From positions 62,001 to 126,000 of the forward strand of contig NZ_BMTF01000011.1 in NCBI RefSeq assembly GCF_014649535.1: 64,000 nt of DNA. Direction: 5' to 3'. The stretch is from Streptomyces gelaticus. GTDB taxonomy: Bacteria > Actinomycetota > Actinomycetes > Streptomycetales > Streptomycetaceae. Shown here one piece after another: positions 8,648-16,266 of the stretch. Each line of letters starts with the position of its first letter. Position 1 is the first letter of the stretch. The translations under genes and the position numbers were made by a program. The notes under the pieces were generated by a model. The model searched no databases, had not been told where the DNA came from, and was given only the letters and a program-made list of their open reading frames with translations.

Positions 8648-9448
8648 TCATACGGCGATGACGGTGACGCCGGCCTCCGTGAAGCGGGCGGTCGCCTCGG
8701 GCGTGATCCCCCGGTCGGTGACCAGGAAGTCGATCTGGCTCAGATCGCAGACCCGGGCGAAGGCCCGCTTGCCGATCTTCGAGGAGTCGGCGGCCACGAC
8801 CACCCGTTGCGCCTGTTGGGCGAGCAGCCGGTTGATGCTGGCCTCGCCCTCGTGGTGGACGTACGCACCGCGCTCGGTATCGATGGCGTTGACGCCCAGC
8901 ACGGCGACGTCCAGTGTGATCTCGCCCAGCACCCCGCTGGCCAGCGGGCCGGTCAGCTCGTACGACTGCGGCCTGGCCACTCCGCCGGTCACCACGATCT
9001 TGATCTGCGGCCGGATCACCAGCTCGTTGGCGATGTTGAGGGCGTTGGTGACCACGGTCAGGGTCGGCTGGCCGCCCATGTGGGCCGCACTGTCGCCGAC
9101 GATGTCGGAGCGCACCGCCAGCGAACGGGCCACCTCGGTCAGTGTCGTGCCGCCGGTCAGTCCCACCACCTCGCCCACGGCCACCAGTTCGGAGACCGCG
9201 CGGCCGATGGCCTGCTTCTCCGGGGCGTGGCGCCCGGTCTTGTAGCGCAGGGCCAGTTCGTAGCTGACGCCGTGCGCCACCGCACCGCCCCGGGTGCGGG
9301 TGAGCAGCTGCTGCTCGGCGAGCTGGTCCAGATCACGGCGGATGGTCGCGGTCGAGACGTCGAGTGCGGTCGCGGCGTCCTCGACGTCCACCCGACCGTT
9401 CTTGCCGACAAGCTCCAACAGCGCGTTCCACCGGGCATCCCTGGACAA
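8648..9448 (-). CDS. DeoR-family transcriptional regulator
   Basis: A 266-residue DeoR/GlpR repressor. The N-terminal winged helix reads RWNALLELVGKNGRVDVED and then the DeoR signature STATIRRDLDQLAEQQLLTR with RTRGGAV. The C-terminal ISOCOT sugar-phosphate sensor domain shows LTGGTTLTEVAR, VVTNALNIANEL and VVAADSSKIGKRAFA. Members sense phosphorylated sugars. Start choice: TTG at 9446-9448 has GGAGAG 5 bases upstream; an in-frame GTG at 9461-9463 is the alternative. The divergent SIS gene shares a 185-base intergenic region with a recognisable promoter and repeats, so this protein probably controls it and itself. Confidence 0.9.
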   Translation of the reverse strand: MSRDARWNALLELVGKNGRVDVEDAATALDVSTATIRRDLDQLAEQQLLTRTRGGAVAHGVSYELALRYKTGRHAPEKQAIGRAVSELVAVGEVVGLTGGTTLTEVARSLAVRSDIVGDSAAHMGGQPTLTVVTNALNIANELVIRPQIKIVVTGGVARPQSYELTGPLASGVLGEITLDVAVLGVNAIDTERGAYVHHEGEASINRLLAQQAQRVVVAADSSKIGKRAFARVCDLSQIDFLVTDRGITPEATARFTEAGVTVIAV

Positions 9449-9541
9449 GGCAACTCTCCTCACGGACCCGGGCTTCGGGCACCCATCCCCTTGGGTACGG
9501 TCACGGGACACGCGCAAGCGTCGCACAAGGCTCCGCCCAGT

Positions 9542-9592
9542 CAAGCCTCCTGCAAACAGAATGCTTGATAATGCTTGTAGGTCGCGTATAAC
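9542..9592 (+). promoter_or_regulatory. Promoter and probable DeoR operator upstream of the SIS gene
   Basis: TTGATA at 9565-9570 and TATAAC at 9587-9592 are separated by 16 bases, a near-consensus vegetative promoter reading toward the SIS gene at 9634. Two direct copies of AATGCTTG start at 9560 and 9570, exactly 10 bases apart, and a CAAGC at 9542-9546 is inverted relative to the first GCTTG. These repeats overlap the -35 box, a natural place for DeoR repression. Confidence 0.6.
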
Positions 9593-9633
9593 GTGCGTAA
9601 ACGAGCATCCCACTACGAGTACGGAGTGCAAAA

Positions 9634-10518
9634 GTGTCGTTTGTCGAGATCGAGACAGCCAGTCAGCCCGAGTGCTGGCGTCGCGCCGCCGAGCTGGCCC
9701 GGACGCAGTCGGCCGGTCTGCCCGCCGCCGGCGAGCGCATCGCGGTCGTCGGCTGCGGCACCTCGTTCTACATGGCTCAGGCGTACGCCGCGCTCCGCGA
9801 GGGGTCCGGTCAGGGCGAGTCCGACGCCTTCGCCGCCTCGGAGTTCCCGTTCGGCCGCGGCTACGACCGGGTCGTCGCCCTCACCCGCTCGGGAACCACG
9901 ACCGAGGTGCTGGAGCTGCTCGACCGTCTGCGTGGTGCCACCCGCACCGTGGCCATCACGGCCGACTCGGACACCCCGGTCATGACGGCCGCCGACGATG
10001 TCGTCGTGCTCGATTTCGCCGACGAGCAGTCCGTCGTGCAGACCCGGTTCGCCACCACCGCGCTCACCCTGCTCCGCGCCCACCTGGGTCTGCACACCGA
10101 GGACGTGGTGCGCGACGCGGAGACCGCGCTCGCCGAGCCGCTGCCCGAAGGACTGGTGGACTGCACCCAGTTCAGCTTCCTCGGCCGCGGCTGGACGGCG
10201 GGGCTCGCCAACGAGGCGGCGCTCAAGATGAAGGAGGCGTCGCTGTCCTGGACCGAGTCGTACCCCGCGATGGAGTACCGCCACGGTCCGATCAGCATCG
10301 CCACCTCGGGCACCGCGACCTGGATGTTCGGCGCCGCCCCCGAGGGCCTTGAGGAGCAGGTGCTGGCGACCGGTGCCCGCTGGGTGGAGAGCGGCCTGGA
10401 CCCGCTGGCCGAGCTGGTGCGCGTGCAGCGTCTGGCGATCGCCCGCGCCGCCGCCCGCGGTCTTGACCCGGACAGCCCCCGCCACCTGACCCGCTCGGTC
10501 GTGCTCACGGACGCCTGA
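9634..10518 (+). CDS. SIS-domain sugar isomerase (AgaS/GlmS-like)
   Basis: A 294-residue protein with tandem SIS domains, as in the isomerase half of glucosamine-6-phosphate synthase and in AgaS. First domain: IAVVGCGTSFYMAQA and ALTRSGTTTEVLELL (phosphosugar-binding Ser/Thr). Second domain: SFLGRGWTAGLANEAALKMK with the KEAS segment and MEYRHGPIS typical of aldose-ketose aminosugar isomerases. No glutaminase domain is present, so it would act as a deaminase/isomerase or binding protein. GTG at 9634 has ACGGAG 7 bases upstream. The 7-base gap to the next gene implies co-transcription. Likely role: amino-sugar phosphate handling with the nearby oxidoreductase. Confidence 0.88.
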   Translation: MSFVEIETASQPECWRRAAELARTQSAGLPAAGERIAVVGCGTSFYMAQAYAALREGSGQGESDAFAASEFPFGRGYDRVVALTRSGTTTEVLELLDRLRGATRTVAITADSDTPVMTAADDVVVLDFADEQSVVQTRFATTALTLLRAHLGLHTEDVVRDAETALAEPLPEGLVDCTQFSFLGRGWTAGLANEAALKMKEASLSWTESYPAMEYRHGPISIATSGTATWMFGAAPEGLEEQVLATGARWVESGLDPLAELVRVQRLAIARAAARGLDPDSPRHLTRSVVLTDA

Positions 10519-10525
10519 CCGACCC

Positions 10526-11500
10526 GTGGACATCGTCGAGCGCACCTTCGGCGACATCGGCGAAGGCGCTCGCGAGGCTGCCCGCAGAACCCCTCGTGAA
10601 GCCCTGTGCCGGGGCGTTCACGAGGGGTTTCTCGCACGGCCCGCGAGCGGTCCGGCATCCGGCTGCGAGGTCGGGGTGCTGGTGCTGTCCGGGTCCAGCG
10701 GACGCATCGAGGACGAGCGGTGCAGGCTCCTGGCCCGGGAGGGCATCGCCGCCCTGTCGATCCGCTGGTTCGGCGGCTCAGGACAGCCGCCGGGCATCTG
10801 CGAGATCCCGCTGGAGACCTTCGAGTCCGCGATCGAGGTGCTCCGCGCGGGCGGCGCACGGCGGATCGGCGTGCTCGGTACGTCCAAGGGAGCGGAGGCC
10901 GCCCTGCACCTGTCGGTGCTCCTGCCCGGTGTCGATGCCGTGGTGGCGCTCTCGCCCACCTCGCTGACCTGGGCGAACGTGGGTCCCGGCCGGGACGGGC
11001 AGAACCGGCCGTACCGGTCTTCGTGGACCTGGCGGGGCGAGCCGCTGCCGTTCGTCCCCCTCGACGACTCCTGGGCGACGGCGCCCGAACGGCCCGAGGG
11101 TGGTCCCGTGGCCGTCCTCGGCTGGTACGAGCAGAGCCGGCGGACGTACGCCGACCGCGTCGACGCGGCGGGAATCCCGGTGGAGAGATCCGGTGCCGAA
11201 CTCGTCCTGGTCGCGGGCGGCGACGACGCGATGTGGCCTTCACTGCACTCCGCCGAGGAACTGGCCGCCCGCCGCAGAGCCGCCGGCCTGCCCGTACGGG
11301 TCATCAGCAGCCCCGACGCGGGCCACCGCCCACGGCTGCCGGGCGAGGGCCCCGCGCCCGCCTCCACGCAGTTCCTGTACGGAGGTTCGACCGCGGCGGA
11401 CGCGGCCCTCGGGGCGGCCGCCTGGCCCCGCATACTCGACGCGCTGCGCGGCACACGCGCACTTTGGCCGACGGCCGGTGAGAAGCCCGGCGGTGTGTGA
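10526..11500 (+). CDS. BAAT/acyl-CoA thioester hydrolase-like alpha/beta hydrolase
   Basis: A 324-residue alpha/beta hydrolase of the BAAT C-terminal type. The nucleophile elbow is GVLGTSKGAEAAL (GxSxG with Ser), an early strand reads VGVLVLSGSSGRIED, the acid region lies near VLVAGGDDAMWPS, and the catalytic His near DAGHRPRLPG. These enzymes hydrolyse or transfer acyl thioesters, but many bacterial members have no known substrate. GTG at 10526 lies 7 bases after the SIS stop with only a weak Shine-Dalgarno, so coupling is likely. The C-terminal tail runs into tandem repeat DNA beginning near 11477. Confidence 0.8.
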   Translation: MDIVERTFGDIGEGAREAARRTPREALCRGVHEGFLARPASGPASGCEVGVLVLSGSSGRIEDERCRLLAREGIAALSIRWFGGSGQPPGICEIPLETFESAIEVLRAGGARRIGVLGTSKGAEAALHLSVLLPGVDAVVALSPTSLTWANVGPGRDGQNRPYRSSWTWRGEPLPFVPLDDSWATAPERPEGGPVAVLGWYEQSRRTYADRVDAAGIPVERSGAELVLVAGGDDAMWPSLHSAEELAARRRAAGLPVRVISSPDAGHRPRLPGEGPAPASTQFLYGGSTAADAALGAAAWPRILDALRGTRALWPTAGEKPGGV

Positions 11501-11608
11501 GGACCCCGGCGGTGCGTGAGAAGCCCGAGAGGCCCGGCGGTGCGTGAGAAGCCCGAGAGGCCCGGCGGTGCGTGAGAAGCCCGAGAGGCCCGGCGGTGCG
11601 TGGGGAGG
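11477..11608. repeat. Tandem repeat, 28-base unit, about three perfect copies
   Basis: A 28-base unit is repeated perfectly at 11511-11538, 11539-11566 and 11567-11594, with a partial copy from 11595 and two degenerate, shortened copies before it from 11477. It overlaps the last codons of the BAAT-like gene and continues downstream. The unit is not self-complementary. Probably slippage-generated DNA; copy number may vary between strains. Confidence 0.85.
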
Positions 11609-11659
11609 CCGACGGTCGTCGCGTACACCGGCCCGGCCTCCCACACGGCACCGCCGCGG

Positions 11660-12202
11660 TCAGGACTCCTCGAAATAGGCGTCCAGAACCGCGTCGAGTT
11701 CCGTCGCCCACTCCTTGAGGCTGCTCCTGGCCGGTGCCTCGACCTCGGCGTTGAACCACCGGCGGGTCGACATATGGACGGTCACGGTGAACCGGCGGCC
11801 GAACCGGGGGGTCTTCACCTCGACCGCGCCGATCTCGTCCCACCGGAACTCGGCCTCCTGGTCGTCCAGCCGGAACCGGACGCCTTCACGGTCCACGGTG
11901 ATCGAACCGCGGCGGTCGCTCACCTCGAACGAGGGTCCGTCCTGCGCCTCCTTCTCGTCCGCCGCCGGGGCCTTCCCCGCGTCGGACTCGGCTTCGGCGG
12001 CGTCGGACTCACGCTCCTGCGTCCGTTCCGGCTCCGTCCCCGCCGGCTCCGTCCGTTCCGGTTCTGTCTGCTCCAGGTCTGTCTGCTCCAGGCTCGAATC
12101 CGGCTTCCCGGCCGTGACGGGGGCCGTGAGACCGGGGATGAACGCCGGGTCTGTCCCCGCGGCGTATCCGGGCTGAGTGTTCGGATCTATGCGCTGCTCC
12201 AC
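11660..12202 (-). CDS. Conserved hypothetical protein with low-complexity acidic N-terminus
   Basis: A 180-residue protein of unknown function. Residues 1-85 are disordered and rich in Glu, Thr and Pro (repeated EQT/ERTEP blocks that follow a short DNA repeat around 12040-12090). Residues 90-180 form a compact beta-rich domain (GSITVDREGVRFRLDDQEAE and FRWDEIGAVEVKTPRFGRRF) ending in an acidic helix, resembling PH-like domains of actinobacterial proteins that sense or dock. GTG at 12200-12202 is the start. Neighbours do not suggest a role. Confidence 0.7.
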   Translation of the reverse strand: MEQRIDPNTQPGYAAGTDPAFIPGLTAPVTAGKPDSSLEQTDLEQTEPERTEPAGTEPERTQERESDAAEAESDAGKAPAADEKEAQDGPSFEVSDRRGSITVDREGVRFRLDDQEAEFRWDEIGAVEVKTPRFGRRFTVTVHMSTRRWFNAEVEAPARSSLKEWATELDAVLDAYFEES

Positions 12203-12316
12203 GGCGGGCAGTATGGCCGACGAAGCTGTGCCGGGCCAGCGAGCCCGCTGCGGAGCGGCCGTGGGAGCCCCGGGAGGGCGGGAGCCACGACGCCGAGGGT
12301 TACGGCGCAGCAGGCG

Positions 12317-13459
12317 TCACGACACCGCTCCCCGTGCCGCCAGGAGTTGGGTCACCTGCTCCAACGGAAGTGCCGGCACGTGGTGCCCGGCCCGGCCGGT
12401 CATCGAGTGGGCTCCGGTGAGCACATTGAGCACCGCCTCCTCCACCGACTCGACCACCGCACCGTAGAAGGGATCCATCCGGCCCCAGGGCACGAAGCGC
12501 ATCGACTCGTACGGCGCGCTGCCGTCGTCCTCGGGGAACGTACTGGTCAACGCAGTCGGGTTCGCCGTGGAGAAGGCCAGGAAGAGGTCGCCGGAGAAGT
12601 GGCTGCCGGTGGTGCCGGTACGGGCCAGACCGAGCGTCACCCGACGGGCCAGCGCCTTGCACTGTCCCGGCAGCAGCGGGGCGTCGGTCGCCACCACCAC
12701 GATCACCGAACCCGCGCCGGGCGGCACCGGGCGCTCCCCGTCGGGCTCCGCCGCGGGGTCCGGCGCACCGACCGGGTCGGTCAGCTCGGGTCCCACCGGC
12801 ACACCGGCCACCACCAGTTCACGCCGTGCGCCGAAGTTCGCCTGAACGAAGGCACCGACGGTGTACCGGTCCTCGCCGTACTCAACCACCCGCGACGCGG
12901 TGCCCGAGCCGCCCTTGAAGCCGTAGCAGCGCATGCCCGTCCCGCCGCCGACACATCCCTCCTCGACCGGTCCGGACGCCGCCGCCTCGATCGCGGCTGC
13001 GGCGTGCCGGGGCTCCACGGCCGGACCGTGGATGTCGTTGAGGTGGCCGTCCCAGGTCTCCGTGACGACCGGCAGCAGCCATTCGGGCGCCATGCCACGG
13101 CAGTTGGCGCGCACCCACTCGACCACGCCCCGGTGCACCGGGCCCACCGCGTACGTATTGGTGATGACCACCGGAACGGCGAGCGAGCCGCTCTCCTCGA
13201 TCCACGCGGTCCCGGTCATCTCGCCGTTGCCGTTGAACGAGTGCCAGCCGGCCGCGCAGGGGGTTCCCACACCGTCCCGGCCGCGCGGCAGCAGTGCGGT
13301 CACTCCGGTGCGTACGTCCTCGCCGTCGACGAGGGTGACGTACCCGACCTCGACACCGGGCACATCCGTGATCGCGTTCCACGGCCCCGGCTCGCCGGTC
13401 AGGGCAATGCCCAACTCGCGTGCGCGCTTGCGGTCTTCGCCCGGGTGATCTTGGCTCAT
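12317..13459 (-). CDS. P1-family (DmpA/S58) aminopeptidase
   Basis: A 380-residue P1/S58 peptidase. Family hallmarks are WNAITDVPGVEVGY, the SFNGNGEMTG segment, ITNTYAVGPVHRGVVEW and the self-processing site GTGMRCYGFKGGSGTASR, where the enzyme would cleave itself before the nucleophilic Ser to make alpha and beta chains. It belongs to the Ntn-like fold and releases N-terminal amino acids or beta-peptides. I chose ATG at 13457-13459 (MSQDHPGEDRKRAREL); an in-frame start 27 bases upstream is possible. It lies 23 bases downstream of the phosphopantetheinyl transferase gene and may share its transcript. Confidence 0.9.
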   Translation of the reverse strand: MSQDHPGEDRKRARELGIALTGEPGPWNAITDVPGVEVGYVTLVDGEDVRTGVTALLPRGRDGVGTPCAAGWHSFNGNGEMTGTAWIEESGSLAVPVVITNTYAVGPVHRGVVEWVRANCRGMAPEWLLPVVTETWDGHLNDIHGPAVEPRHAAAAIEAAASGPVEEGCVGGGTGMRCYGFKGGSGTASRVVEYGEDRYTVGAFVQANFGARRELVVAGVPVGPELTDPVGAPDPAAEPDGERPVPPGAGSVIVVVATDAPLLPGQCKALARRVTLGLARTGTTGSHFSGDLFLAFSTANPTALTSTFPEDDGSAPYESMRFVPWGRMDPFYGAVVESVEEAVLNVLTGAHSMTGRAGHHVPALPLEQVTQLLAARGAVS

Positions 13460-13482
13460 GCGGACAGAGGTTACGGGAACAC

Positions 13483-14181
13483 TCACCCGCCGGACAGACC
13501 CCGGACGTCGGGGGTGCCCTCAATGACGATCGCGGTCAGCAGCAGGCCCTCGCCGGCCAGCCAGCGGCCGTGGAAGGCCGCGGGGATCTCCGGTATCCCG
13601 GCTCCTGGGGCCGGTTGCAGGTCGGGGGCCAGCAGTTGGGCGGTGAAGCTGCCGTCGAGACGGAGCTCGATGTCTGCCTCCTCGAAGCCCAGCCAACGAC
13701 GGGTGAGCGGGAACCACGCCTTGTAGACCGCCTCCTTCGCGCTGAACAGCAGACGGTCCCAGTGGATCCGCGGGTGCTCCAGGCGCAGTTCGCGCTCGCG
13801 TCGCTGCTCGGTCGCCAGGGCGATGCTGTTGTGCACATCGCCGGGCAGTGGCGCGTTCTCCTCGGCGTCGATGCCGATGGTGAGCGCGGCCTGCCGGTGG
13901 GCGACGGCGGCGGCGCGGTAGCCGGTGCAGTGGGTCAGGCTTCCCACCGTGTTCTCCGGCCAGAGCGGGGCGCCCCGTTCGCCCTTGAGGATCGGGCCGG
14001 GGGCGATGCCCAGCGATCCGAGCGCACGGCGGGCACAGTGCCGCGTCGTGGCGAACTCCCTGCGCCGTTTCTCCACGAAGCCGCTGGTCAGCTCCTGTTC
14101 ACCGGGCAGCAGCACGGCATCGGGCAGGTCGGAGAACGCCTCTGCCACCGCTACCCGGGACGGCAGGATTTTCTCGATCAT
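13483..14181 (-). CDS. Sfp-type 4'-phosphopantetheinyl transferase
   Basis: A 232-residue phosphopantetheinyl transferase of the PptT/EntD type. The magnesium-binding motif is IGIDAEENAPLP, the second signature is FSAKEAVYKAWFPLT, and the CoA-phosphate-binding stretch is RRREFATTRHCARRAL. It converts apo carrier proteins to holo form by adding phosphopantetheine to Ser. The ATG at 14179-14181 follows GGGGGAG at a good distance, so longer starts were rejected. It is the obvious activator for the three carrier domains of the biosynthetic region (29.8, 23.2 and 39.1 kb) although it lies 5 kb outside it, and may also serve primary or other secondary pathways. Confidence 0.95.
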   Translation of the reverse strand: MIEKILPSRVAVAEAFSDLPDAVLLPGEQELTSGFVEKRRREFATTRHCARRALGSLGIAPGPILKGERGAPLWPENTVGSLTHCTGYRAAAVAHRQAALTIGIDAEENAPLPGDVHNSIALATEQRRERELRLEHPRIHWDRLLFSAKEAVYKAWFPLTRRWLGFEEADIELRLDGSFTAQLLAPDLQPAPGAGIPEIPAAFHGRWLAGEGLLLTAIVIEGTPDVRGLSGG

Positions 14182-14340
14182 GATCTCCCCCTTACCGGCT
14201 GGACTCCCCCATCCTGCCTGGTGCCGCGCGCTCTCCCCACCGTCCGGTGACGAGCGCCGACTCCACAGTGTCGCATCGGACACAGCGCCGTCGTCAGCGG
14301 CCTCTTCGCCCGGCCGCAGCCCTGCCGTGCCGCGTCCGGT

Positions 14341-15204
14341 CTACAGCCGGGCGTCGGCGGAAGCCTCGCGCAGGGCGGTGGCGACGGTCTCCAGGACCTC
14401 GACGGGGCGCAGCAGATCCCCGTAGCCGATCGGCGGCGTGCCCGTGCGGGCCATCTCCAGGAACGCTTCGAGGCCGGGCACACAGTAGTCCGCGCCCGGA
14501 ACGATGGTCTGCTGGACCATGCTCTCCCGGGTGAACGCCATTGCGTGGAAGGGGATCTGGTCCGTGCTGCCCGGCTTGACGAAATTCACGACGACGCGGG
14601 TGTCGCCGGCCGTGAACGACGCGGTGACCGTGGTGCCGGTGACGTCCGTCCGGACGCCGGAGATCTCGCCGGGGGCGAGCCGGAGGGCGATGTCCACCGC
14701 ATGGATGCCGTAGAAGAAGATCCCGCCGTGGTCGCCGGCCGGGTCGGCGGGCCCCGAGGCGACGACCAGCTCCGGCCCGCCTCCCGCCATCGACCGGGCC
14801 ACCAGCGCGTCGGTGTCGGGAATCCACCGGAGCGCCGAGGACGAGGTGAGCGGCGCGTCATGGGCTCGTGCGGTGTCGATCAGCGCGCGGGCGTCCTCGA
14901 CGGTGCGGGCGAGGGGCTTGTCGACGAAGACCGGAAGGCCCTCCGCCAGGAAGGGAATCGCCTGGTCCCGGTGGCGCGAACCGTCCCGGTCCGCGACGAC
15001 CACGGCGTCGACCAGCCCCAGCAGTTCCGCGGGCTCGTCGACGACTTCCGCGATCCCTCCGGTGGCCGCCAGCGCGTCGTTGCGCCGGCCGCGCCCGCCG
15101 CTGAGCGCCACGACGCGCGCGCCGCCGCCGGCCCTTTCCACATTGAGGTGGCGGACGATCTGGTCGACATGGCTGTTGTCGGTGCCGACGATCCCGATGC
15201 GCAT
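14341..15204 (-). CDS. Gfo/Idh/MocA-family oxidoreductase
   Basis: A 287-residue Gfo/Idh/MocA-type protein. N-terminus MRIGIVGTDNSHVDQIVRHL is a Rossmann strand-turn-helix in which the usual GxGxxG is altered to GTDNSH. The EKP motif appears as FVDKPLARTVE, and HAVDIALRLAPGE resembles the catalytic helix. It is shorter than the usual ~350 residues. The altered dinucleotide loop suggests a divergent subgroup or changed cofactor use. The ATG at 15202-15204 has GGGAAG about 10 bases upstream. Sugar, inositol or opine-like substrates are possible. Confidence 0.75.
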   Translation of the reverse strand: MRIGIVGTDNSHVDQIVRHLNVERAGGGARVVALSGGRGRRNDALAATGGIAEVVDEPAELLGLVDAVVVADRDGSRHRDQAIPFLAEGLPVFVDKPLARTVEDARALIDTARAHDAPLTSSSALRWIPDTDALVARSMAGGGPELVVASGPADPAGDHGGIFFYGIHAVDIALRLAPGEISGVRTDVTGTTVTASFTAGDTRVVVNFVKPGSTDQIPFHAMAFTRESMVQQTIVPGADYCVPGLEAFLEMARTGTPPIGYGDLLRPVEVLETVATALREASADARL

Positions 15205-15469
15205 CCGGAGAGCTTCCCTTCGAGGTGACAGGCTGGTGGAACCACACCCTCCCGGCACGAGGGGCGCCCCTGCGCAGCGCAGGACCGATCTTCCCACGGG
15301 GGACGAACAGCGGACGCAGCAGCCATGGCCGGTCCGGCCGCCGGCGCTTCATCGCATTCGTACCGTTCTCGTCGTCCGCGTTCCGGTACGCACGCGCCCG
15401 CCGCTCAGCGGGGGGCCCGCCGACGGTGATCCGTCGTGGGCGGCCGGTCGGCGGTGATCCCGCCCGGTC

Positions 15470-15901
15470 TCACCGACCGCCGTCGGCTCCGACATGAAAC
15501 CTCGTCAGCGCGAACAGGATCATGAGGTCGAGTGCCATGACGGGGATGGCCCACGCCGGGTAGTACGGAACGAACATGAACTGCGTGACCAGGCTGATCC
15601 CCGCCACCGCCACACCGGCCCCGCGGCCCCAGCTCTTGTTCATCAGGATCGCCAGGCCGGCGACGACGAGCGCCACGCCGACCACGAGGTGGATCACACC
15701 CCAGGCCGTGAGATCGAACCGGTAGGCGTACCAGGTCGAGACGGCGAACAGGCTGTCCTCCGCGATACCGGACGCGCCCATGAGAATGCTGAGCGGCCCG
15801 CTGAGCATCAGCAGGACCCCGGCCGCCTGGGACGCACCGTCGACCTTCGCACTGCCGGACCCCCTGTGCCCCGGCGGTGTCTTGTTCGGCATCGCTGTCA
15901 T
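15470..15901 (-). CDS. Small four-helix membrane protein (DUF7144-like)
   Basis: A 143-residue integral membrane protein with four predicted transmembrane helices: AAGVLLMLSGPLSILMGASG, then WGVIHLVVGVALVVAGLAIL, GAGVAVAGISLVTQFMF and WAIPVMALDLMILFALTRF. The pattern and the WYAYRFDLTAWGVIHL loop match a common actinobacterial family of unknown function. The ATG at 15899-15901 is preferred over upstream in-frame starts that lack membrane or domain features. Confidence 0.82.
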   Translation of the reverse strand: MTAMPNKTPPGHRGSGSAKVDGASQAAGVLLMLSGPLSILMGASGIAEDSLFAVSTWYAYRFDLTAWGVIHLVVGVALVVAGLAILMNKSWGRGAGVAVAGISLVTQFMFVPYYPAWAIPVMALDLMILFALTRFHVGADGGR

Positions 15902-16266
15902 GGCCGCAGCCTTCCTGTGCAGCGCGGCCGTCGACGCACATGGACCGTGCGAGGACAGCCACGTTCCCCTGCCAGGATCTCCGCAATTCCCCGGCACCGC
16001 CACCGCACCCCGCGGCGAAGGGGCTCGGACGCCCGCCGCACGGCCCGACGCCCGGAATGGGCCTCGGAGCATGCGGCGAGGAAAGGGCCCGCCTTCGCAG
16101 CGGTGCACGGAAATCCCCCGCAATTTTCAGAGATCTGTCTTGAATCCCTCCACCGCATTGGCCGATGCCATATATTTCAACGCGCCGAACGAACACACGT
16201 CCGAACGGTAGGGCATCTCACCGGAAATGACAGTGCGTTGCCTTCCGTCGCGCAAGGGGGATCAAC
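15902..16266. other. Divergent intergenic region, 365 bases
   Basis: This gap lies between the small membrane protein (minus) and the Tat-exported amidohydrolase (plus). The part from about 16110 to 16230 has lower GC than the flanks and should hold the amidohydrolase promoter. An AAGGGGG Shine-Dalgarno just precedes the GTG at 16267. No gene was seen. Confidence 0.4.

Noticed and set aside
11511..11594. Possible CRISPR array
   Set aside because: The 28-base copies are directly adjacent with no spacers and there are no cas genes; it is a simple tandem repeat.
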